Translations under genes and position numbers: made by a program
The notes under the pieces: model-generated
Told to the model about the DNA's origin: nothing
Databases searched by the model: none
The model's input: only the letters and a program-made list of their open reading frames with translations
Shown: one piece after another, positions 1 through 5,334 of the stretch
How positions within the stretch are numbered: position 1 is the first letter of the stretch
How the letters are laid out: each line of letters opens with the position of its first letter
From: DAISIL01 sp036822015
GTDB taxonomy: Bacteria; Bacteroidota; Bacteroidia; Cytophagales; Bernardetiaceae
Direction: 5' to 3'
DNA length: 14,890 nucleotides
NCBI GenBank assembly: GCA_036822015.1
Contig: DAISIL010000070.1
Location: 1 to 14,890 of the forward strand

Positions 1-1
1 T

Positions 2-175
2 CAATTAGATGTACGATTTATTAATGAAACAGATCAATTGGCAATCGTGACAGCACAAACAAATAAATCAGAAGAAGAAGCAAATAAAGCAAAAGAAGAA
101 GCAGATAAAGCAAAAGCAGAAGCAAATGCAGCAGAAGAGTTAAGAAAAAAAATAGAAGAAGCAACAAAAAAATGA
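2..175 (+). CDS. C-terminal end of a coiled-coil protein (partial)
   Basis: The frame is open from the left edge and ends at TGA 173-175, giving the last 57 residues of a protein whose start lies outside the window. The first ~20 residues (QLDVRFINETDQLAIVTAQT) look globular. The rest is an uninterrupted Glu/Lys/Ala-rich segment with repeats such as EEANKAKEEADKAKAEANA, typical of a charged coiled coil. The DNA is very A-rich, unlike the GC-rich genes from fumC onward. A hairpin terminator follows at 206-231, which supports a real gene end. The family cannot be assigned from this fragment; a surface, adhesin-like or phage structural protein would all fit. Confidence 0.6.
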   Translation, partial: QLDVRFINETDQLAIVTAQTNKSEEEANKAKEEADKAKAEANAAEELRKKIEEATKK

Positions 176-205
176 TCAAACTAAACATACCTGTCAGCTG
201 TAATG

Positions 206-231
206 AAGACACGAAAGTGTGTCTTTTTTTT
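206..231 (+). terminator. Rho-independent terminator after the coiled-coil gene
   Basis: A 7-bp stem, AAGACAC (206-212) with GTGTCTT (219-225), encloses a 6-nt loop and runs into an eight-T tract at 224-231. It starts 31 nt after the stop of the upstream gene, so it is placed to end that transcript. Confidence 0.75.
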
Positions 232-233
232 AT

Positions 234-270
234 ATGCAAAATTTGCATTTTCTCTGTATAGTAACTATAC
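234..270. promoter_or_regulatory. Two adjacent 15-bp palindromes, operator-like
   Basis: Two perfect inverted repeats of identical design, each with 7-bp arms around one central base: ATGCAAA-A-TTTGCAT (234-248) and GTATAGT-A-ACTATAC (256-270). Their centres (241 and 263) are 22 bp apart, about two helical turns, so bound dimers would sit on the same DNA face. They differ in sequence, so they would not obviously bind the same protein. They lie after a terminator and before a broken reading frame. The regulatory role is inferred from geometry only. Confidence 0.35.
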
Positions 271-303
271 TATGATATCGATTTTATTTTTGCTTTCCAT
301 CTC

Positions 304-465
304 ATGGCATGGTTCACACCAACTGAAAATCTAAAACACGCAGAATGACTTTCGTCCAAAGAAGATTTTATAGCCAAATTAGAAAGTAACATTATACTTT
401 CTGATCCAGAAGATCAAAAAAAATTCACTACCTTAGTACAAAAAGAAGCAACCCCACTAGTCTAA
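304..465 (+). pseudogene. Broken small reading frame, unrecognised
   Basis: Starting at ATG 304 the frame reads MAWFTPTENLKHAE, meets TGA at 346-348, then continues in the same frame for 38 residues (LSSKEDFIAKLESNII and onward) to TAA 463-465. Both halves look protein-like in composition, with alternating charged and hydrophobic residues in the second half, and they would join into a 53-residue protein if the TGA were a sense codon. The frame is also open upstream to a stop at 262-264. I recognise no family. Chance cannot be excluded at this length in AT-rich DNA. Confidence 0.25.
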
Positions 466-510
466 GCCTTAAACTTTTTTAATCACTGATTTACAGGTGG
501 TTGAGTTAGC

Positions 511-594
511 CCAAGGCTTAAACTAGGTAGAGGTTATGAATCCAAGGCGTGAACTAGGGTGGCTCTAAATGCAGTCCAGGCGAGACGCTTGGTA
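511..594. repeat. Diverged direct repeats of about 31-34 nt
   Basis: CCAAGGCTTAAACTAGG (511-527) recurs as CCAAGGCGTGAACTAGG (542-558), with 15 of 17 bases identical and a 31-nt period. A weaker third copy begins at 576 (CCAGGCGAGACGCTTGG), and a partial match AAGCCTTAAACT lies at 464-475. CCAAGGCGT (542-550) can also pair with ACGCTTGG (585-592) with one bulged G, so an RNA from this region could fold. There are too few units and no conserved spacers for a CRISPR array. Confidence 0.4.
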
Positions 595-603
595 GGGTAA
601 TAG

Positions 604-637
604 TTTGAAAGTTTGTCAAAGTTCTAGTAACTTTGAC
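604..637 (+). promoter_or_regulatory. fumC promoter with overlapping dyad
   Basis: TTTG (604-607) and TAACTTTG (628-635) match the Bacteroidota -33/-7 elements with a 20-nt spacer, inside the usual 17-23 nt range. The -7 box lies in the right arm of a perfect 9-bp inverted repeat, GTCAAAGTT (615-623) and AACTTTGAC (629-637), with 5 nt between the arms. A dimer bound there would cover the box, so it is a candidate operator. The expected transcript start is near 642, leaving a leader of about 30 nt before the fumC ATG. Confidence 0.6.
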
Positions 638-671
638 CAATGTTTTTTCTATCTAAACCAGACCTGAATCC

Positions 672-2063
672 ATGAAATTTCGCATCGAAAAAGATACCAT
701 CGGCCCCGTAGAAGTTCCTGCCGACAAATACTGGGGCGCGCAAACCCAACGTTCTTTTCAAAATTTTGATATTGGTGGACAACAAATGCCACAGGAGGTC
801 ATCTACGCCTTTGCGATCCTCAAAAAAGCTGCCGCCCAAACCAACCATGCCCTGGGTGTGCTTTCGGAGGAAAAATGCCAGATCATCGGGCGCGTCTGTG
901 ATGAAATCCTGTCCGGCGACTTAGACGATCAATTTCCGCTCGTCGTTTGGCAGACCGGATCGGGGACGCAGTCCAACATGAACGTCAATGAAGTCATCGC
1001 CAACCGCGCACACGTCCTGATGGGGGGCGCACTCGAAGACGAAAAAAAACACATCCATCCCAACGACGACGTAAACAAATCCCAGTCCTCTAACGATACC
1101 TTCCCGACGGCGATGCACATTGCCGCCTATCGCTACCTGGTTCAGGAGACGATTCCCAAAATCGAACAATTACGCAACACCTTAGACCAAAAAGCAAAAG
1201 CATTTGCTGATGTAGTCAAAATTGGTAGAACGCATTTCATGGATGCCACACCACTCACCCTCGGGATGGAGCTTTCGGGCTATGTCTCCCAACTTGACCA
1301 TGGTCTGAAAGCTCTCCGAAATACCTTTGACCACCTCTCCGAACTCGCCCTTGGCGGTACAGCCGTCGGGACAGGTCTTAACGCCCCCGAAGGTTACGCC
1401 GAACACGTCGCCGATCAGATTGCTCAACTTACCGGTCTGCCCTTCCGCACAGCCGAAAACAAGTTTGAATCCCTGGCCGCCCATGATGCCATCGTGGGTG
1501 TCTCGGGGGCGCTCAAACAGCTAGCCGTCTCCTTGATGAAGATCGGAAACGATATTCGGATGCTTGCCTCGGGGCCGCGTTGTGGCATCGGAGAGATCAT
1601 CATTCCGTCCAACGAACCCGGTTCATCCATCATGCCTGGCAAGGTAAATCCCACGCAATCAGAGGCTTTAACGATGGTTTGCGCCCAGGTCATCGGGCTG
1701 GATACGGCGGTCTCGGTAGGTGGCATGAACGGGCATTTTGAACTCAACGTGTTCAAGCCCATGATGATTTTTAACGTCCTGATGGCAGCCCGCCTACTCG
1801 GCGACGCGGCAGCTTCTTTTGAAGCCAACTGCGCCGTAGGTATCGAACCCAACTACGAACGCATCAAGCAAAACCTCGATAACTCGCTCATGCTCGTAAC
1901 GGCACTCAACCCACATATCGGCTACGAAAACGCCGCCAAAATTGCCAAAAAAGCCCATGCCGAAGGGACAACGCTCAAAGCCGCTGCCCTAGACCTGGGT
2001 TTGCTTTCGGGTGAAGATTTTGATACCTGGGTCGATCCCTCGAAGATGATTGGTGGCTTATAG
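672..2063 (+). CDS. fumC: Fumarate hydratase class II
   Basis: Catalyses reversible hydration of fumarate to L-malate in the TCA cycle; cytosolic, tetrameric in this family. The 463-residue length fits FumC (about 465). Diagnostic segments are present in order: TGSGTQSNMNVNEV (95-108), NKSQSSNDTFPTAMH (135-149) for substrate binding, GRTHFMDATP (185-194) with the family histidine at 188, and the fumarase/aspartase signature GSSIMPGKVNP (317-327) with the mobile-loop serine. The TGSGT and GRTH..DATP segments favour fumarase over aspartase or argininosuccinate lyase. The ATG at 672 aligns with the usual N-terminus (MKFRIEKDTIGPVEVPADKYWG). It has its own promoter and is followed 14 nt later by a strong terminator, so it is probably monocistronic. 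GC-rich and apparently intact. Confidence 0.97.
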   Translation: MKFRIEKDTIGPVEVPADKYWGAQTQRSFQNFDIGGQQMPQEVIYAFAILKKAAAQTNHALGVLSEEKCQIIGRVCDEILSGDLDDQFPLVVWQTGSGTQSNMNVNEVIANRAHVLMGGALEDEKKHIHPNDDVNKSQSSNDTFPTAMHIAAYRYLVQETIPKIEQLRNTLDQKAKAFADVVKIGRTHFMDATPLTLGMELSGYVSQLDHGLKALRNTFDHLSELALGGTAVGTGLNAPEGYAEHVADQIAQLTGLPFRTAENKFESLAAHDAIVGVSGALKQLAVSLMKIGNDIRMLASGPRCGIGEIIIPSNEPGSSIMPGKVNPTQSEALTMVCAQVIGLDTAVSVGGMNGHFELNVFKPMMIFNVLMAARLLGDAAASFEANCAVGIEPNYERIKQNLDNSLMLVTALNPHIGYENAAKIAKKAHAEGTTLKAAALDLGLLSGEDFDTWVDPSKMIGGL

Positions 2064-2077
2064 ATCAAAACTACAAG

Positions 2078-2112
2078 AACCTATAAGGTTTTGAAAACCT
2101 TATAGGTTTTTT
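2078..2112. terminator. Bidirectional terminator between fumC and pseC
   Basis: AACCTATAAGGTT (2078-2090) pairs perfectly with AACCTTATAGGTT (2096-2108), and the plus strand continues as T to 2112. The stem is 13 bp, extendable by one pair. It ends fumC transcription. On the minus strand the hairpin lies across the last codons and stop (TAA, 2102-2100) of pseC, so the stem also encodes the pseC C-terminus. A near-identical hairpin lies at 11235-11272. Confidence 0.8.
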
Positions 2113-3248
2113 ATGACTGCCAAAACGTAGTCCTGCTCCTCCCGACGAAGGCTGGGATACATCGGCAGGCTCAAACATTGGGCATAATATCGCTCGGCAT
2201 TTGGAAAACGTCCCGTCTGATCGCCATACTGCTCGACGTAATAAGGCATCTGATGAACTGGAATGTAATGCACCTGTGCAAAAATCCCCTCGCTTCGCAG
2301 ATGGTCATAAAGGGCTTTGCGCTCCTCCGTCAGGACAACGTACAGGTGATAGGCGTGCTGTGTACTGAAAGGCGTAAGTGGCTTAATATGTGGCATTTCC
2401 TGAAAGGCTTCAGCGTAACGCTCCGCGATAGCGTGCCTGCGGGAGAGATTTGTTTGGGCGCGTTGGAGCTGGGAGATACCGAGGGCCGCCTGAATATCGG
2501 AGAGCCGGTAATTGTAGCCGAGGGTCTGCATCTGATAGTACCAAGTGCCGTCATTGTGGGTCATCTGTTGCGGGTCTTTGGTGATGCCGTGGGTACGCAG
2601 GAGCTGTAGGCGTTGGTAGAGTTCGAGCTTACGGGTCGTAATCATGCCCCCCTCTCCGCAGGCGATGTGCTTGACGGGATGAAAAGAAAAGATCGCCAGA
2701 TCAGCATAAACGCCGCTACCTGCCCGCTGCGTATGTCCCTGGGCATCCGTGAACGTAGCTCCCGGAGCGTGGCAAGCATCCTCGATGATCCAAAGCCCAT
2801 AGCGATCTGCTAAGACGCGAAAGGCTTGCATATCAACGGATAAGCCAGCAAAATCAACGGGGATGATTCCCGAAAAAAAACCTTCGGGATGGCTCCGGAG
2901 TAAGTCCTCTACGGCGTGAATATCCAACAAACCCGTGTTGGGGTCGATGTCGGCAAAGTGGATATGCCCACCACAATACCGAATGCAGTTGGCCGAAGCA
3001 GCAAAGGTAATCGGCGAGGTAATCACGTGTGTATCTGGCCCTACCCCGAGTGCCAGGGCGCAGAGGTGCAAGGCCGCCGTACCGTTGGCGACAGCTACGG
3101 CATGGGTAGCCCCGACGTACTCGGCAAAGGCTGCCTCAAATTCGGCAATACGCGGCCCTTGTGTGAGGAAGTCATGATCGAGGGTTTGGAGAACGGCCGC
3201 CTTATCTTCGGCTGTGATCTCTTGTTTTCCGTAAGGAATCTGATACAT
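2100..3248 (-). CDS. pseC: UDP-4-amino-4,6-dideoxy-N-acetyl-beta-L-altrosamine transaminase
   Basis: PLP-dependent aminotransferase of the DegT/DnrJ/EryC1/StrS family. It aminates C4 of the 4-keto sugar made by PseB, using glutamate as amino donor, the second step to CMP-pseudaminic acid. Visible fold-type I features over 382 residues: the phosphate-binding ANGTAALH segment (54-61), IIEDACHAPGA (154-164) with the Asp that contacts the PLP ring nitrogen, and FSFHPVKHIACGEGGMI (187-203) with the Schiff-base lysine at 193. The N-terminal IPYGKQEITAED and C-terminal HYIPVHQMPYY segments are typical of PseC rather than other sugar aminotransferases. Its ATG overlaps the pseB stop by one base (TAATG), so the two are translationally coupled. 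The 3' end runs into the shared terminator. Assignment to the Pse branch rests on the PseB neighbour and overall similarity. Confidence 0.92.
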   Translation of the reverse strand: MYQIPYGKQEITAEDKAAVLQTLDHDFLTQGPRIAEFEAAFAEYVGATHAVAVANGTAALHLCALALGVGPDTHVITSPITFAASANCIRYCGGHIHFADIDPNTGLLDIHAVEDLLRSHPEGFFSGIIPVDFAGLSVDMQAFRVLADRYGLWIIEDACHAPGATFTDAQGHTQRAGSGVYADLAIFSFHPVKHIACGEGGMITTRKLELYQRLQLLRTHGITKDPQQMTHNDGTWYYQMQTLGYNYRLSDIQAALGISQLQRAQTNLSRRHAIAERYAEAFQEMPHIKPLTPFSTQHAYHLYVVLTEERKALYDHLRSEGIFAQVHYIPVHQMPYYVEQYGDQTGRFPNAERYYAQCLSLPMYPSLRREEQDYVLAVIKNL

Positions 3249-4312
3249 TAGGCAGCAAATTGAGGATCAAGATGATTTTTGATAAGTTCACGTAATTTTT
3301 CCACACTAAGCCAATCGGTATTGGTGCCGGAGGCATAGGCAAAGCGTTCGGGTACGGGCTGTGCCTGGTAGTGCGCCATAAACTTTTGGAGAGTTTCCTC
3401 GTGGGAGCGTCCCATCAGACTGGGAACGATGACATAACGGTCTGGTGTAGCGATGGTATTGAGGGCATCACTTTCGGTAATCATCTCCTCGTGGATTTTT
3501 TCTCCGGGTCGAATGCCTACGATGCGGTGTTCGGCTTGGGGGGCAATGGCCTGGGCCAGGTCTAGGATGCGGTAGGAGGGAATCTTGGGGACAAAAATCT
3601 CTCCGCCGAGCATCTTTTGGAGTGCAAAGAAGACCAAATCTACGCCCTCCTCCAGCAGGATATTGAAACGGGTGCATCCAAAGAGTACACCGATTTCTTT
3701 AGTCTTNNNNNNNNNNATCTCGGGGTGAGTAATGGGCAGCACACCCTCGGCGCGTTTTTTGAGAAAAAACGGAATAACTGATCCGCGCGATCCCATGACA
3801 TTGCCGTACCGCACAACGGAGATGCGGAGGTCGCGGCGGCCGATGGCGTTGTTGGCGGCAATGAAGAGCTTATCCGAACACAACTTGGTGGCTCCGTAGA
3901 GGTTAATGGGTGCGGCGGCTTTGTCGGTTGAGAGGGCGACGATGCGGCGCACGCCTTTTTGGAGCGCTGCTTCAACGATGTTTTGCGCCCCCATGACGTT
4001 GGTCTTGATGCACTCAAAGGGGTTATACTCGGCAGCGGGTACTTGCTTTAAGGCAGCCGCATGTACGATGATGTCCACATCCTCACAGGCGCGTTCGAGG
4101 CGGGCCAGATCGCGGACATCACCGATGAAATAACGCAAGGCCGGATACCTCTGGGGCGGGAACTCCTGGGCCATCTCGTACTGTTTGAGTTCATCTCGGG
4201 AGTAGATAATCAAACGACGCACGTCAGGGTACGTTTGGAGAACGGTCTGGATAAACTTTTTGCCAAAAGACCCCGTTCCGCCTGTTACCAGGATAGATTG
4301 TTGGTTGAGCAA
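3248..4312 (-). CDS. pseB: UDP-N-acetylglucosamine 4,6-dehydratase (inverting), with assembly gap
   Basis: First enzyme of pseudaminic acid synthesis: converts UDP-GlcNAc to the C5-inverted 4-keto-6-deoxy sugar. It is an extended SDR; TGGTGSFGKKF (10-20) binds NADP, STDKAAAPINLYGATK (128-143) holds Asp130, Lys131 and Tyr139, corresponding to the catalytic residues of H. pylori FlaA1, and IRPGEKIHEEMI lies near the C-terminus. I chose the TTG at 4312-4310, giving MLNQQSILVTGG, the usual PseB start. A longer frame from TTG 4339 adds nine residues, but that TTG lies inside a -7 promoter box. Ten N (3707-3716) and 33 adjacent bases interrupt the expected HPE-M-TRFN motif, adding 14 codons in frame; without them the protein is about 340 residues, normal for PseB. 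The interruption is probably an assembly artefact. Confidence 0.88.
   Translation of the reverse strand: MLNQQSILVTGGTGSFGKKFIQTVLQTYPDVRRLIIYSRDELKQYEMAQEFPPQRYPALRYFIGDVRDLARLERACEDVDIIVHAAALKQVPAAEYNPFECIKTNVMGAQNIVEAALQKGVRRIVALSTDKAAAPINLYGATKLCSDKLFIAANNAIGRRDLRISVVRYGNVMGSRGSVIPFFLKKRAEGVLPITHPEXXXXKTKEIGVLFGCTRFNILLEEGVDLVFFALQKMLGGEIFVPKIPSYRILDLAQAIAPQAEHRIVGIRPGEKIHEEMITESDALNTIATPDRYVIVPSLMGRSHEETLQKFMAHYQAQPVPERFAYASGTNTDWLSVEKLRELIKNHLDPQFAA
3684..3716. other. Assembly gap (10 N) with unexplained flank inside pseB
   Basis: Ten N occupy 3707-3716. The left flank from about 3674 (gcatccaaagagtacaccga and onward) does not encode any expected PseB residues. The right flank resumes exactly at atctcgggg, the codons for the HPE(M) motif. 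Joining the upstream ggg t to the post-gap bases with a single C would restore the family motif without any insertion. The gap size is therefore probably arbitrary and the 33 flanking bases a misassembled contig end. Confidence 0.7.
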
Positions 4313-4336
4313 AGCCTTAGTTTGTTGTTTTTTCTT

Positions 4337-4371
4337 CAAAGATACAGAAAAAGAATTGCCAAACGAACAAA
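4337..4371 (-). promoter_or_regulatory. pseBC promoter
   Basis: Reading the minus strand, TTTG (4371-4368) and TATCTTTG (4344-4337) match the Bacteroidota -33/-7 elements with a 23-nt spacer, at the upper limit. A second TTTG at 4363-4360 would leave only 15 nt. The -7 box contains the upstream TTG at 4339, so transcription should begin downstream of it, near 4330, which supports the internal TTG 4312 as translation start. No matching -7 box was found for the divergent DUF3137 gene. Confidence 0.5.
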
Positions 4372-4389
4372 AATTGCTTTCTTTACCGT

Positions 4390-5331
4390 ATGCTTGCTTT
4401 TGAGACTTTTTTTGAAGAAACGCTACGCCCTGCTCTGCTCCCGCTGGAGCGACGACGCAAAACCCGTATTTGGCTGCTTCGCCTGCTGCCCGTCGTGGTG
4501 GCCCTGATGGTTACGGTGGTGTATGGCTTTGAGTGGATGCGACTTATCAATTTTTGGCAGTTTTTGTTGATCTCTGCTTTCGTAGGTGCCGTGATTGTGG
4601 GTGTGTTTTGGTTGTTCTTCTCCGAGCGCAGCCTACCCGATGAAGTAGAAGAGGTGCTGCAAGCTGGTGTGCCGGTTTTTTTGGGGGAGGCCTTTACACC
4701 GCAGGGAGGCTTTGTACATTACAAGAAATTTGCCGACAGCGGTTTGTTTCCCCAGCAGGTGGGCCACTACACGGGCGAAAACCACTTTGTATCGGCTGGG
4801 CCGATGGGTAATTTGTCTTTTTCGGAGATACGGGCGGGCAACGAAATACAGGGGGAGTGGCAGGATGTCTTCTGGGGGTTGTTTTTTGTGCAAGAATGTA
4901 TGCTGCCAGCGGCTACCCCCGTCCTGATTTTGCCCAACCGCGCCAAGATGGGCTTTCAGCGCACGGCCGAATCCATCCTGGGGCATTTCTACGACAAAGA
5001 AGCCCTACAGCCCTTGAGGCTCTCCGTCGATCAACTGACGGGTTATGCCATTTACGCGGGAGAGGACAAGACCGCCCAAAGTATGCTCCCCCCCACCGTG
5101 TTCGATCTGCTCAATGAGCAGGGGCTAGATTATCCTTGCCATATTGCCATCAAAGGCAAATACGCCTTTGTCGCTATACCGCTCGGAAACAACTGGTTAC
5201 AACCCGATCTTAGCCGCAAACTAACCACGGCTACGCACGTGCAACACTACTATGATATCGCCCAACTGGGCGTAAGCCTCTGCCAAGAGATCGCGATGCC
5301 CCCTCTGGAAGTTAAACCTAAGTCTAAGTAG
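4390..5331 (+). CDS. DUF3137 family membrane protein
   Basis: A 313-residue protein of unknown function that matches the DUF3137 pattern. Two hydrophobic segments near the N-terminus, about 28-46 and 54-77, are predicted to span the membrane with a short Glu/Arg-containing turn between them. A soluble domain follows with YKKFADSGLFP, the YTGENHFVSAG segment and the characteristic WQDVFWGLFFVQE (~157-169), then the DKTAQSMLPPTVFDLL segment. No catalytic motif is visible. It diverges from pseB across about 75 nt and is followed by the helicase gene after only 3 nt, so the two are probably cotranscribed. The ATG at 4390 is the first start and lies just before the hydrophobic region. Confidence 0.75.
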   Translation: MLAFETFFEETLRPALLPLERRRKTRIWLLRLLPVVVALMVTVVYGFEWMRLINFWQFLLISAFVGAVIVGVFWLFFSERSLPDEVEEVLQAGVPVFLGEAFTPQGGFVHYKKFADSGLFPQQVGHYTGENHFVSAGPMGNLSFSEIRAGNEIQGEWQDVFWGLFFVQECMLPAATPVLILPNRAKMGFQRTAESILGHFYDKEALQPLRLSVDQLTGYAIYAGEDKTAQSMLPPTVFDLLNEQGLDYPCHIAIKGKYAFVAIPLGNNWLQPDLSRKLTTATHVQHYYDIAQLGVSLCQEIAMPPLEVKPKSK

Positions 5332-5334
5332 CTT

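Larger units (their letters stand above)
232..671. other. Gene-poor AT-rich stretch between coiled-coil gene and fumC
   Basis: No intact gene is supported in these 440 nt. In order they hold two adjacent 15-bp palindromes (234-248, 256-270), a reading frame broken by one TGA (304-465), diverged direct repeats (511-594), and the fumC promoter with an overlapping dyad (604-637). The left part is AT-rich like the coiled-coil fragment; from about 480 the composition approaches that of fumC. The stretch may be a decayed accessory insertion next to a housekeeping gene. Confidence 0.5.

Noticed and set aside
21..248. Leucine-rich minus-strand reading frame
   Set aside because: It is the antisense shadow of the A-rich coiled-coil gene and its terminator; the leucine runs come from antisense reads of Gaa/aaa codons.
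304..465. Stop codon readthrough or TGA recoding as tryptophan
   Set aside because: No other gene in the window has an internal TGA, and tryptophan is encoded by TGG throughout; simple decay is more likely.
511..594. CRISPR array
   Set aside because: Only two good repeat units with imperfect identity and no spacers of equal length; no cas genes in the window.
3674..3716. In-frame intein or functional insertion in PseB
   Set aside because: Far too short for an intein, adjacent to N bases, and the flanks rejoin exactly to the family motif without it.
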